Shown: piece by piece, positions 46,397 to 55,059 of the stretch | Position numbering within the stretch: the stretch's first letter is position 1 | How the letters are laid out: each line of letters opens with the position of its first letter | Source: Pseudomonas sp. SJZ079 | GTDB lineage: Bacteria; Pseudomonadota; Gammaproteobacteria; Pseudomonadales; Pseudomonadaceae | Direction: 5' to 3' | Assembly: GCF_007993865.1 (NCBI RefSeq) | Contig: NZ_VIUH01000009.1 | Location: 62,001-126,000 of the forward strand | DNA length: 64,000 nucleotides | Program-made: the position numbers and the translations under genes | The notes under the pieces: model-generated | The model's input: only the letters and a program-made list of their open reading frames with translations | What the model was told of the DNA's origin: nothing | The model's database searches: none

Positions 46397-47541
46397 ACAG
46401 TAACTTCGATCGCACCCTGTCCAGCGAAGACGACGTATTGCGCCGGCGCGCCAGCCTGCTGCAGCGTCTGCACATCGATGGCATCTTGTTGCTGCTGTTA
46501 TTGATACTGGCGGCCGGCAGCCTGTTTATCCTCTATTCGGCCAGCGGCAAGAGCGTCGCGCTGCTGATCAAACAGGCCAGTTCATTTGGCATCGGCCTGG
46601 TGGGCATGTTCATCATCGCCCAGTTCGAACCGCGGTTCATGGCGCGCTGGGTGCCGCTGGCCTATGTGGCGGGGGTCGGCCTGCTGGTCGCGGTGGATGT
46701 CATGGGGCATAACGCCATGGGTGCCACCCGCTGGATCAACATCCCCGGGGTGATCCGTTTCCAGCCTTCCGAATTCATGAAAATCATCATGCCGGCGACC
46801 ATCGCCTGGTATTTGTCGGGTCGCAGTCTGCCGCCGCGCTTGAAGCACATCTGTATCAGCCTGGCGCTGATTATCGTGCCCTTCGTGCTGATTCTGCTGC
46901 AGCCGGATCTGGGCACCTCGCTGTTGGTGATCGCTTCCGGGGCCTTCGTGTTGTTTATGGCCGGCCTGCAATGGCGCTGGATCCTCGGCGCGCTGACGGC
47001 CGTGGTGCCGCTCGCGGTGGGCATGTGGTTCTTCGTCTTGCGCGAATACCAGAAGCAGCGGGTGCTGACCTTTCTCAATCCAGAGAGCGACCCCCTGGGC
47101 AGTGGCTGGAACATCATCCAGTCGAAGGCGGCGATTGGCTCGGGCGGGGTGTTGGGCAAGGGCTGGTTACTGGGTACCCAGTCGCACCTGGATTTTTTGC
47201 CGGAAAGCCACACGGACTTTATCATTGCCGTGCTCGCCGAGGAGTTCGGCCTGGTCGGCGTGTGTCTGTTGCTGTTGATGTACGTACTGCTGATCTCTCG
47301 CGGATTGGTGATTACCGTGCAAGCGCAGACGCTGTTCGGTAAGCTCCTTGCCGGAGCCTTGACCATGACGTTCTTCGTCTATGTCTTCGTCAATATCGGC
47401 ATGGTCAGTGGACTGTTGCCGGTGGTGGGCGTGCCGCTGCCGTTCATTAGTTACGGCGGAACCTCACTGATTACCCTGCTCTCGGGGTTCGGGATTTTGA
47501 TGTCGATCCACACCCACCGTAAATGGATTACTCAGGTTTAA
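46393..47541 (+). CDS. rodA: RodA peptidoglycan glycosyltransferase (SEDS family)
   Basis: 382 aa with about ten membrane helices and a 30-residue cytosolic N-terminal stretch. SEDS signatures WINIPGVIRFQPSEFMKI, LLQPDLGTSLL, LPESHTDFIIAVLAEEFG and GVPLPFISYGGTSL. Polymerises lipid II with PBP2. Confidence 0.96.
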   Translation: MNSNFDRTLSSEDDVLRRRASLLQRLHIDGILLLLLLILAAGSLFILYSASGKSVALLIKQASSFGIGLVGMFIIAQFEPRFMARWVPLAYVAGVGLLVAVDVMGHNAMGATRWINIPGVIRFQPSEFMKIIMPATIAWYLSGRSLPPRLKHICISLALIIVPFVLILLQPDLGTSLLVIASGAFVLFMAGLQWRWILGALTAVVPLAVGMWFFVLREYQKQRVLTFLNPESDPLGSGWNIIQSKAAIGSGGVLGKGWLLGTQSHLDFLPESHTDFIIAVLAEEFGLVGVCLLLLMYVLLISRGLVITVQAQTLFGKLLAGALTMTFFVYVFVNIGMVSGLLPVVGVPLPFISYGGTSLITLLSGFGILMSIHTHRKWITQV

Positions 47542-47549
47542 TTGGGCTT

Positions 47550-48569
47550 ATGAATTCAATGCAAATACTGCGTCGCTGGGCTACTCGGCATGCACCTTGG
47601 CTTGGCCTGGCGGGTCTGTTCGGCCTGACTCAGCAGGCTGCCGCCGCCGAGTACGAGCACTCACCGCAGGTCGCCGAGTTTGTCGCCGAGATGACCCGGG
47701 ATTACGGCTTCGCCAGCGAGCAACTGCTCAGCCTGTTTGCCGAAGCCGAGCGCAAGCAGTCGATTCTGGATGCCATCTCGCGCCCGGCGGAGAAGGTCAA
47801 GCCCTGGAAAGATTACCGGCCGATCTTTATCACCGACTCGCGTATCGCCCGTGGCGTGGATTTCTGGCGCGAACACGAGCAGGTCCTGGCGCGCGCGGAG
47901 CAGGAGTACGGCGTACCGGCTCAGGTGATCGTGGCGATCATCGGCGTGGAAACCTTTTACGGTGGCAATACCGGCAACTACCGGGTGGTCGATGCGTTGT
48001 CGACCCTGGCGTTCGATTATCCGCCGCGGGCGCCGTTCTTTCGCAAGGAGCTGCGTGAGTTTCTCATGCTGGCCCGCGAGGAACAGGTCGATCCGCTCAG
48101 CCTGAAAGGTTCCTATGCCGGCGCCATGGGCCTGCCGCAGTTCATGCCGAGCAGCTTCCGCGCCTATGCGGTGGACTTCGATGGCGACGGCCATATCAAC
48201 ATCTGGACCAACCCGGACGATGCCATCGGCAGCGTCGCCAGCTATTTCAAACGGCACGGCTGGCAGCCGGGTGAGCCGGTGGTCAGCGCCGCCAGCATCC
48301 AGGGCGAGCAGGCCGAACAAGGCCTGACTCAGGGACTCGATCCGGTGAAGACGGTCGGCGAACTGCGCCAGCTAGGCTGGGCCAGCGCTGCTCCTCTGAC
48401 CGACGAACTGCCCGTCACCGCCTTCCGTCTGGAAGGCGCCGAAGGCGACGAATACTGGTTGGGGCTGCCGAATTTCTTCGTGATTACCCGCTATAACCGT
48501 AGCGTGATGTACGCCATGGCGGTGAATCAATTGGCCGAGTTGCTGGTCGACGCGCGAGGTGCTCACTGA
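47550..48569 (+). CDS. sltB1: Soluble lytic murein transglycosylase B (SltB1-type)
   Basis: 339 aa from ATG 47550 (47559 also possible). A signal peptide ends AAAA|EYEH with no lipobox, so it is periplasmic and soluble. Catalytic Glu in [37 protein letters not shown] and YNRSVMYAMAV are MltB-family marks. Sits in the elongasome cluster; one-base overlap with rlpA. Confidence 0.92.
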   Translation: MNSMQILRRWATRHAPWLGLAGLFGLTQQAAAAEYEHSPQVAEFVAEMTRDYGFASEQLLSLFAEAERKQSILDAISRPAEKVKPWKDYRPIFITDSRIARGVDFWREHEQVLARAEQEYGVPAQVIVAIIGVETFYGGNTGNYRVVDALSTLAFDYPPRAPFFRKELREFLMLAREEQVDPLSLKGSYAGAMGLPQFMPSSFRAYAVDFDGDGHINIWTNPDDAIGSVASYFKRHGWQPGEPVVSAASIQGEQAEQGLTQGLDPVKTVGELRQLGWASAAPLTDELPVTAFRLEGAEGDEYWLGLPNFFVITRYNRSVMYAMAVNQLAELLVDARGAH

Positions 48570-49573
48570 TGGCCAGCATGCCGCTTAAGCTCGCCGCCTG
48601 TGGCGCACTCGCGCTGCTGTTGGCCAGCTGCTCCTCCAGCCGGGCGCCGCAGCCTGTTGCGCCGACACAGGCGGGCGGGGGGATTTCCGGTCCGGGCGAT
48701 TACAACCGCCCGCACAAGGATGGCGCGCCCTGGTGGGATGTCGACGTCTCGCGCATTCACGATGCGGTGCCGATGCCGCACCATGGTGCTTATAAGGCCA
48801 ACCCCTATACCGTGCTGGGCAAGACCTACTACCCGATCCCCGATGCGCGGCGCTATCAGGCGACCGGGCCGGCGTCCTGGTACGGTACCAAGTTCCACGG
48901 TCAGGCCACCGCCAACGGCGAAACCTATGACCTGTACGGTATGACGGCAGCGCACAAGACGCTACCGCTGCCCAGCTATGTTCGGGTGACCAACCTGGAA
49001 AACGGCAAGACGGCAATCCTGCGGGTCAACGACCGCGGGCCGTTCTATTCCGACCGGATCATCGACCTGTCCTTTGCCGCGGCGAAGAAACTCGGTTATG
49101 CCGAGAACGGCACGGCACGCGTCAAGGTCGAGGGTATCGACCCGCAGGAGTGGTGGGCTCAGCGCGGCCAGCCGGTGCCGATGGTGCTGGCTCAGCCGCA
49201 GCAGGTTGCCCAGGTGGAGACTATCGCGCAGCCGGTGGCTGCACCCCTCGAGCAGTACGCGCCGCCCCTGGAGCAGCACGCAGCCGCGATGCTGCCGGTG
49301 CAAATCGACGCAAAAAAAAACGCTTCAGTCGCAGCCTCTGGCCTGTATCTCCAAGTGGGCGCCTTCGCCAATCCGGACGCTGCCCAGCTGCTCAAGGACA
49401 AGTTGAGCGAGACGGTCGCTGCACCGGTGTTCATCAGCTCAGTGGTGCACAACCAGCAGATTCTGCACCGCGTGCGACTGGGCCCGATCAACAGTCAGGG
49501 CGAGGCTGAGCAACTGCAAGACAGTGTGCGCCTGGCCAATCTTGGTCCGTCAAGGCTGGTGAAGGCCGATTGA
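48569..49573 (+). CDS. rlpA: RlpA, septal-ring lytic transglycosylase lipoprotein
   Basis: 334 aa. Lipobox LLASC (Cys22); double-psi beta-barrel about 105-195 (SWYGTKFHGQATANGETYDLYGMTAAHKTLP, with catalytic DRGPFYSDRIIDLS); a Gln/Ala/Pro linker; and a C-terminal SPOR domain about 260-334 (YLQVGAFANPDAAQLL). Cleaves denuded glycans at the septum. The linker ends in an A9 run (49312-49320), a potential slippage site exactly before SPOR. Confidence 0.95.
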   Translation: MASMPLKLAACGALALLLASCSSSRAPQPVAPTQAGGGISGPGDYNRPHKDGAPWWDVDVSRIHDAVPMPHHGAYKANPYTVLGKTYYPIPDARRYQATGPASWYGTKFHGQATANGETYDLYGMTAAHKTLPLPSYVRVTNLENGKTAILRVNDRGPFYSDRIIDLSFAAAKKLGYAENGTARVKVEGIDPQEWWAQRGQPVPMVLAQPQQVAQVETIAQPVAAPLEQYAPPLEQHAAAMLPVQIDAKKNASVAASGLYLQVGAFANPDAAQLLKDKLSETVAAPVFISSVVHNQQILHRVRLGPINSQGEAEQLQDSVRLANLGPSRLVKAD

Positions 49574-49696
49574 CATGGCACTTATTGGTCGCTCGTCAGA
49601 CTAAGCACCGAGCCGCGGTCGGGTCGTTTACCCTGTGCGGCGCCCCCTAATTTGCCCTCGCGGGCCTGTTTGACCCTTAGCAACTTTGAGAGACGG

Positions 49697-50857
49697 ATGA
49701 ATATCACCAGTTTTGCCCAACGCGTTTCCTTGTCCCTTCTGCTGCTCACTGCGCCGGTCACCTGGGCCGCGCAAATGGTGATTCCTGCACCGCCGCAGCT
49801 GGCAGCCAAATCCTATGTGCTGATGGATGCCGCGAGCGGCAACGTCCTGGTCGAGCACAATGCCGACGAGCGTCTACCGCCCGCCAGCCTGACCAAGTTG
49901 ATGACCGCCTACCTGGCGACGCTGGACATCAACCGTGGCCAGATCAAAGAAACCGACATGGTGCGCATCAGCGAGAAGGCCTGGCGCATGGGCGGCTCGA
50001 AGATGTTCATCGAGGTGGGCAAGGAGGTCTCGGTCGATGACCTGCTGCACGGCATCATCATTCAGTCCGGCAACGACGCCAGTGTGGCGCTGGCCGAGCA
50101 CATCGCCGGCAGCGAAGACGCCTTCGCCGACCTGATGAACGCCAGTGCCGAGCGCCTGGGCATGAGCAACAGCCAATTCCGCAACGCCACCGGCTGGCCG
50201 GACCCCGAGCACTACTCCTCGGCCCACGACATGGCCAAGCTGGCGCGGGCGATCATCTATGAAGACCCTGCGCATTACGCCATCTATGCGCAGAAGGAGT
50301 TCTTCTGGAACGGCATCAAACAACCGAATCGCAACCTGCTGTTGTGGCGCGATAAAACCGTCGACGGCCTGAAAACCGGGCACACCGATGAAGCCGGTTA
50401 CTGCCTGGTCTCGTCTGCCGTGCGCGACGGTATGCGTCTGGTCTCGGTAGTGTTCGGCACCAACAGCGAGCAGGCTCGCGCCGCCGAGACGCAGAAACTG
50501 CTGACCTATGGTTTCCGCTTCTTCGAGACCCGTACCTTCTATCAGAAGGGCACCGAACTGGCTCAGGCGCAAGTCTGGAAAGGTAGCGCCCGTCAGCTCA
50601 AAGCCGGCTTGGCCAATGACCTGACCTTGACCCTGCCGAAGGGCCAGCTGGATAAACTGCAAGCCGGTATGACCCTCAACCCGCAGTTGATCGCGCCGAT
50701 CCAGCAGGGCGATGTCATCGGTAAGGTCGAGGTGAAGCTGGCTGACGAGGTGGTGCACAGCGCCGACCTGGTTGCCTTGGATGCCGTCGAGGAGGGTGGC
50801 GTCTTCCGTCGCCTGTGGGATAGCATTCGTCTGTTCTTCTACGCTTTGTTCAACTAA
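49697..50857 (+). CDS. dacC: D-alanyl-D-alanine carboxypeptidase (PBP5/6 type)
   Basis: 386 aa from MNITSFAQR. Signal peptide to about residue 25; SxxK in ASLTKLMTA, SGN in QSGNDASVAL, KTG in LKTGHTDEAG. The C-terminal amphipathic anchor (RLWDSIRLFFYALFN) attaches it to the inner membrane. Trims pentapeptides. The 123-bp gap upstream must hold its promoter; none is clear. Confidence 0.95.
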   Translation: MNITSFAQRVSLSLLLLTAPVTWAAQMVIPAPPQLAAKSYVLMDAASGNVLVEHNADERLPPASLTKLMTAYLATLDINRGQIKETDMVRISEKAWRMGGSKMFIEVGKEVSVDDLLHGIIIQSGNDASVALAEHIAGSEDAFADLMNASAERLGMSNSQFRNATGWPDPEHYSSAHDMAKLARAIIYEDPAHYAIYAQKEFFWNGIKQPNRNLLLWRDKTVDGLKTGHTDEAGYCLVSSAVRDGMRLVSVVFGTNSEQARAAETQKLLTYGFRFFETRTFYQKGTELAQAQVWKGSARQLKAGLANDLTLTLPKGQLDKLQAGMTLNPQLIAPIQQGDVIGKVEVKLADEVVHSADLVALDAVEEGGVFRRLWDSIRLFFYALFN

Positions 50858-50935
50858 CTGTGTCGACCGCCGCCAGCATGCCTCAGTTGGGTGTGGCCGG
50901 CGGCCGTCTTCGCGGATCACGAGTCCGCCATCGCC

Positions 50936-51214
50936 ATGACTGATACCGATGTTCAAGCTCCAAAAATCGAGTTTCCCTGTGAGCGCTACCCGATCAAGGT
51001 GATCGGCGAGGCCGGCGACGGTTTTGCCGATCTGGTGATCGAGGTGATCCAGCGGCATGCGCCGGATCTCGACGCCAGCACCCTGGTGCTGCGCGACAGC
51101 CGCAATGGCCGTTTCCTCTCGGTGCAGGTGCTGATCACCGCCACCGGAGTGGAGCAGTTGCAGGCCATCCACGTCGACCTGCGCGCCACCGGTCGCGTGC
51201 AAATGGTGTTGTAA
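50936..51214 (+). CDS. YbeD/DUF493 family protein
   Basis: 92 aa from [16 protein letters not shown]-like ferredoxin fold of the family ([29 protein letters not shown], [15 protein letters not shown]). Always found between dacA/C and lipB in gammaproteobacteria; possibly allosteric, function unproven. Confidence 0.92.
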   Translation: MTDTDVQAPKIEFPCERYPIKVIGEAGDGFADLVIEVIQRHAPDLDASTLVLRDSRNGRFLSVQVLITATGVEQLQAIHVDLRATGRVQMVL

Positions 51215-51229
51215 CGGGAGCAGACCCTA

Positions 51230-51865
51230 GTGGCATCCGAACTCGTCGTACGCCACCTTGGCGTCGTGGACTATCTGCCGACCCTGGAAGCGATGCGTCG
51301 GCTGACCGCCGAGCGCGACGAACTGACGCCCGACGAAATCTGGCTGCTGCAGCATCCCCGGGTGTTCACCCAGGGTCAGGCCGGCAAGCCCGAGCATCTG
51401 TTGGCGCCGGGCGACATCCCGGTAATTCAGGTGGAGCGCGGCGGGCAGGTCACCTACCACGGCCCGGGTCAGCTGGTGGCCTATCTGCTGCTGGATCTGC
51501 GCCGCCTGGATCTGGGGGTGCGCGATTTGGTGACGGCTATGGAGCAGAGCCTGGTGGATGTGCTGGCCAGCTATTGCGTGGCGGCGGCACCAAAGGCCGA
51601 TGCGCCTGGCGTGTACGTCAACGGCGAGAAGATCGCCTCGTTGGGGCTGCGGGTTAGCCGGGGCTGCTCGTTCCACGGCCTGGCGCTCAATGTGGACATG
51701 GACATGTCGCCATTCTGGCGGATCAATCCCTGCGGCTATGCGGGGCTGAAAATGGTGCAGCTGAGGGATCTGCTCGACGCGCCGCCCGCGTTCGACGAGG
51801 TGGCGCAGCGCCTCGAGCAAGCGCTGCGCCAGCGGCTGGGTTATGAATCCCAGGGCGTGGTGTGA
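51230..51865 (+). CDS. lipB: Octanoyl-[acyl carrier protein]:protein octanoyltransferase
   Basis: 211 aa, GTG start with GGAG upstream. Motifs [16 protein letters not shown], catalytic Lys in [11 protein letters not shown] and catalytic Cys in [10 protein letters not shown]. Transfers octanoate to lipoyl domains, which LipA then sulfurates. Usually followed by lipA on the same strand; here the next gene is lipA in the opposite orientation. Confidence 0.95.
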   Translation: MASELVVRHLGVVDYLPTLEAMRRLTAERDELTPDEIWLLQHPRVFTQGQAGKPEHLLAPGDIPVIQVERGGQVTYHGPGQLVAYLLLDLRRLDLGVRDLVTAMEQSLVDVLASYCVAAAPKADAPGVYVNGEKIASLGLRVSRGCSFHGLALNVDMDMSPFWRINPCGYAGLKMVQLRDLLDAPPAFDEVAQRLEQALRQRLGYESQGVV

Positions 51866-51867
51866 CC

Positions 51868-51943
51868 GTCGGATTACGCTCCGCTAATCCGACCTAGGTC
51901 ATCACCACAGCCGTAGTCGGGATTAGCCGAAGGCGTAATCCGG
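51868..51943. repeat. Paired palindromic repeats between lipB and lipA
   Basis: GTCGGATTA (51868-51876) pairs with TAATCCGAC (51885-51893). A second, imperfect stem (GGATTA…TAATCC) lies within 51916-51943. Together they fill the lipB-lipA gap and probably terminate both convergent transcripts. Confidence 0.7.
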
Positions 51944-51949
51944 GGATCG

Positions 51950-53002
51950 TCAATTCAGGTTGAGTGCCGGAATGATGCTCGGGGCGATGTCCTGACCCGG
52001 TACCGAAACCGGTGCGGCCAGACCCAGATTGTTCTTCTCGAATACCTTGTCGGCCCGGTAGCTGGAGCGCACCAGCGGACCGGCAGCCACTTCCATGAAG
52101 CCCTTTTCCAGGCCTATATCGCGGAACCGATTGAACTCTTCGGGGCTGACCCAGCGCTTGACCGGCAGGTGATTGCGGGTGGGCTGCAGATACTGGCCGA
52201 GGGTGAGGATGTCCACGCCAATGGCGCGCAGGTCATCCATGGTTTCGATGACTTCTTCGTCGGTTTCACCCAGGCCCAGCATCAGGCTGGTCTTGGCCAG
52301 CACATCCGGGCGGTGGCGCTTGGCATGCGCCAGCACGTGCAAGGTCTTCTCGTAGCCGGCACGCGGGTCGCGCACCACATGGGTCAGGCGCTTGACCGTT
52401 TCGACGTTCTGCGCGAACACCTGCAGGCCGGAATCCACCACCCGTTCGATGGCCTGCAGGTCGCCGTTGAAATCGGGGGTCAGGGCTTCCACGACCACCT
52501 GTGGCGTGCGCTCCTTGATGGCGCGCACGCAGGCGGCGTAGTGGCTGGCGCCACCATCTTGCAGGTCGTCGCGATCCACCGAGGTCAGCACGATATAGCG
52601 CAGCGCCATCAGTTCGACCGACTTGGCCGTGTTCTGTGGCTCTTCCTGGTCCAGCCAACCGTTCGGGTTGCCGGTATCCACCGCGCAGAAACGGCAGGCA
52701 CGGGTGCACACCGAGCCCATCAGCATGATTGTGGCGGTACCGTTGGACCAGCACTCGCCCATGTTCGGGCAGTGCGACTCCTGGCAAACGGTGCTCAGGC
52801 GGTGCTCGCTGACATTGCGCTTGACCGCTTCGAAGCGGCTGCCGCCGGGCGCTTTGACCCGCAGCCATTTGGGCTTGGGTTCATACACCTGGGGTTCGGC
52901 TGAGGTACGGCGCTTCTGGCCATCCTTGATCGCAGTGGTGCCCTGAATAGTGCGGAATTTTTCGCCGCTGGCAACGGGTTTAGTCGAGGACGTGTCTGAC
53001 AT
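51950..53002 (-). CDS. lipA: Lipoyl synthase (divergent sequence type)
   Basis: 350 aa from [12 protein letters not shown]-terminal auxiliary-cluster cysteines [12 protein letters not shown], radical-[11 protein letters not shown], and the conserved RSSY near the C-terminus are all present, so it should be active. It inserts sulfur at C6 and C8 of octanoyl groups. The radical-SAM motif is followed by AVDTGNP rather than the DVAHG of the E. coli-type enzyme. Convergent to lipB, with the 3' end of a different lipA nearby on the other strand, it looks like an acquired replacement. Confidence 0.93.
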   Translation of the reverse strand: MSDTSSTKPVASGEKFRTIQGTTAIKDGQKRRTSAEPQVYEPKPKWLRVKAPGGSRFEAVKRNVSEHRLSTVCQESHCPNMGECWSNGTATIMLMGSVCTRACRFCAVDTGNPNGWLDQEEPQNTAKSVELMALRYIVLTSVDRDDLQDGGASHYAACVRAIKERTPQVVVEALTPDFNGDLQAIERVVDSGLQVFAQNVETVKRLTHVVRDPRAGYEKTLHVLAHAKRHRPDVLAKTSLMLGLGETDEEVIETMDDLRAIGVDILTLGQYLQPTRNHLPVKRWVSPEEFNRFRDIGLEKGFMEVAAGPLVRSSYRADKVFEKNNLGLAAPVSVPGQDIAPSIIPALNLN

Positions 53003-53165
53003 CGGAAATCTGGGCTCCGTTAGAGGCTCCATTGGCGAGAGGCTTGTGGCCGCCGCGAAGTCTATCACAGAAGCTGTTCTCACAAGCTGGCGGCTGTCTG
53101 CCGTGTAGCGGTACGGTCGGCGAGTGCCAAGTGTCACCCCGAGCCGGCCTGAGGGGCAAACGGTT

Positions 53166-53222
53166 TCAGTGGCCGCGCAGTTGCTTCAACAGCTCCTCGC
53201 TGGGGTAGCTGCCCACCGGCCA
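53166..53222 (-). pseudogene. 3'-end remnant of a MltB-family lytic transglycosylase gene
   Basis: Read on the minus strand, the last 17 codons before the stop at 53166-53168 encode [17 protein letters not shown]. This matches the end of the intact transglycosylase at 53466 ([17 protein letters not shown]) at 10 of 17 positions. Upstream of this tail the similarity stops abruptly where the lipA remnant begins. Confidence 0.7.
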
Positions 53223-53406
53223 GTATCTGCAGCCCTCGCGTAGCTACTTGCTGGTGCAGCGCTTCGTGCATCCGGACGCCTTCGCCTGGTTCGCCGAGGA
53301 AGGCAGCAAGATGGGCTTCAAGAACGTCGCTGCCGGTCCGCTGGTGCGTTCGTCCTACCACGCGGATCAGCAGGCGCACGAGGCCAAGAATCACTTAGCC
53401 GGCTGA
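53218..53406 (+). pseudogene. 3'-end remnant of a second, native-type lipA
   Basis: In the frame ending at TGA 53404-53406 the DNA encodes [36 protein letters not shown] and a short tail: the C-terminal ~62 residues of a lipoyl synthase. It matches the intact LipA at about 30 of 50 positions but is closer, from memory, to the E. coli/Pseudomonas type (VQRYVSPDEF, RSSYHAD). There is no start, and an in-frame TAG lies at 53206. It lies on the lipB strand. Confidence 0.82.
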
Positions 53407-53426
53407 ATAAATGCTTGGCTGAATAA

Positions 53427-53452
53427 AAAAGACGACCCTCGGGTCTCCTTTT
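53427..53452. terminator. Bidirectional hairpin terminator
   Basis: An AAAAGACGACC / GGTCTCCTTTT stem with two central mismatches and a CTCG loop, with A-run and T-run on the outer sides. It lies between the lipA remnant and the transglycosylase stop, and would serve both strands. Confidence 0.65.
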
Positions 53453-53465
53453 CATTCGTTGCGTT

Positions 53466-54758
53466 TCAGTAGTTACGCAGCTGTTCGAGCAGCTCGTAGC
53501 TCGGGTAGCCGTCGGCCGGTTGACCGCGCCTTTGTTGAAAGGCGCGCACCGCCTTGCGGGTGTTGGCGCCGATAATGCCGTCGGCAGGCCCTGGCTCGAG
53601 GCCGTTCTGCGCCAGCAGCGTTTGCAGTTCGATACGTTCGCTGCGGCCCAACTGGCGATCGCTGCGTGGCCAGCTGCCGTGCACGCCTGCACCGCCGCGC
53701 AGGCCGTCGGCCAGCAGGCCAATGGCCAAAGCGTAGGAGGTCGAGTTGTTGTACTTGAGGATGCTGCGGAAATTACTCAGCAGCACAAAGGCCGGGCCGC
53801 GATGGCCGGCAGGCAGCAACAGGGTCGCGGGGCTGGCGCTGGCCATGGACATCGACGTATTCACGGGCTTGACGCCAAGTCTCGTCCATTCGGCCAGGCT
53901 GCGACGGTTCTCTGGGTCGGCCAGGCTATAGTCGAAATCGCCCGGTAGGAGGACTTCGAAGCCCCAGGGCTGGCCTTGTTGCCAGCCCGAGGCTTGCAGG
54001 TAGTGAGCGGCCGAGGCCAGCGCGTCGGTCGAGGAGTTCCACAGGTCGCGACGGCCGTCGCCGTCGAAATCCACCGCATGCTGGTTGTAGGTGGTCGGCA
54101 TGAACTGGGTCTGGCCCATGGCGCCCGCCCAGGAGCCGATCAGGCGTTCCGGGGTGATGTCGCCATGCTGAAGTATCTGCAGTACAGCGAGCAATTGGCT
54201 GCGCCAGAACACCTGACGGCGGCCTTGGTAGGCCAGGGTGGCGAGCGAGCGGATTACGTTGTGATTGCCGATATTGCTGCCGAAGTTGCTTTCCAGGCCC
54301 CAGATCGCCACCAGGATCTCGCCATCCACGCCATAACGCCGTTCGATGCGCGTGAGGTTGTCGCGCTGTTGGGCGAGCAGGCTGCGACCGCGTGCGATTC
54401 GGGCGGGCGATACGGCGCCGTCGAGATATTCCCAGACGGGACGGGTGAACTCCGGTTGACTGCTGTCAGCGGCCAATACCTCGGGGTTTGGGCTGACCCC
54501 GGCAAAGGCCCGGTCGAACAGTTCGGGTTCGATGCCCGCGGCGATGGCATCGCTGCGCAGCAGAGCGCGCCAATCGGCGAAGCTGAGCTGCTCGCTGGCG
54601 GCGGGGATAATTGTCGCCGGCAGGTTGGTGTGGCTTTCGCCTGGGGTGTTTGCCGCGGTTGCCAGCGATTGTGCAGGTGCTTCGCTGCAAGCGCTCAACA
54701 ACAGGAAGATGCAGGCCGAGGCCGTGTGGCTCAGGCTGCGAAGAAGCAGGTTTGGCAT
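53466..54758 (-). CDS. Lytic murein transglycosylase, MltB family with peptidoglycan-binding domain
   Basis: 430 aa. Lipobox LLSAC (Cys24) predicts a lipoprotein. Catalytic Glu in [40 protein letters not shown]; and a C-terminal PG_binding_1 domain about 365-430 ([31 protein letters not shown]). Resembles the P. aeruginosa SltB3/SltH-type enzyme. Exolytic cleavage of glycan strands with 1,6-anhydroMurNAc formation. Confidence 0.92.
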   Translation of the reverse strand: MPNLLLRSLSHTASACIFLLLSACSEAPAQSLATAANTPGESHTNLPATIIPAASEQLSFADWRALLRSDAIAAGIEPELFDRAFAGVSPNPEVLAADSSQPEFTRPVWEYLDGAVSPARIARGRSLLAQQRDNLTRIERRYGVDGEILVAIWGLESNFGSNIGNHNVIRSLATLAYQGRRQVFWRSQLLAVLQILQHGDITPERLIGSWAGAMGQTQFMPTTYNQHAVDFDGDGRRDLWNSSTDALASAAHYLQASGWQQGQPWGFEVLLPGDFDYSLADPENRRSLAEWTRLGVKPVNTSMSMASASPATLLLPAGHRGPAFVLLSNFRSILKYNNSTSYALAIGLLADGLRGGAGVHGSWPRSDRQLGRSERIELQTLLAQNGLEPGPADGIIGANTRKAVRAFQQRRGQPADGYPSYELLEQLRNY

Positions 54759-54830
54759 GGTGGTCTCAGCAGGTTTTGCAGGCCGTTACCTTAGCACGAA
54801 TGAGGCCCTATGCGGGTTACGGCGCGGTTT

Positions 54831-54989
54831 TCAGGCTGCCACAAAGCATGAAGCCTCCCAGTTTTGCTGGGAGGCTTCGCGGCGATAGCTGCCTTCGCCT
54901 TTATGCGGTTTTTCCTGGCGACAACGGAACAGTGGCTGGGCGATCAGGGACTTGGCCTTATTCGGGCCATGCTTGGTTTTCTTGGCCAT
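54831..54989 (-). CDS. arfA: ArfA, alternative ribosome-rescue factor
   Basis: 52 aa from ATG 54989 (an in-frame ATG at 55001 would add four residues). Begins MAKKTKHGPNKAKSLI, then QPLFRCRQEKPHKGEGSYRR and NWEAS, the ArfA pattern of a PLFR motif followed by KGKGSYxR. ArfA recruits RF2 to stalled ribosomes when trans-translation fails. A 12-bp hairpin lies inside the last third of the gene, as in E. coli arfA, where it yields nonstop mRNA so that tmRNA limits ArfA. Confidence 0.85.
   Translation of the reverse strand: MAKKTKHGPNKAKSLIAQPLFRCRQEKPHKGEGSYRREASQQNWEASCFVAA
54850..54878 (-). promoter_or_regulatory. Intragenic hairpin in arfA (nonstop control element)
   Basis: GAAGCCTCCCAG and CTGGGAGGCTTC pair perfectly over 12 bp with a 5-nt loop, spanning codons 38-47 of arfA. 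No T-run follows on the minus strand, so RNase III cleavage is a likelier cause of nonstop transcripts than termination. Confidence 0.75.
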
Positions 54990-55059
54990 GAGTTTTCTCA
55001 TTTGCGCCTGCGATCTGCGGGCGAGCGCAGGATGCTCTGCAGCTGAGAAAATGTCCAGG

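Noticed and set aside
53134..53394. 86-codon minus-strand frame over the lipA remnant
   Set aside because: It runs antisense through the lipA fragment and in the wrong frame for the transglycosylase tail.
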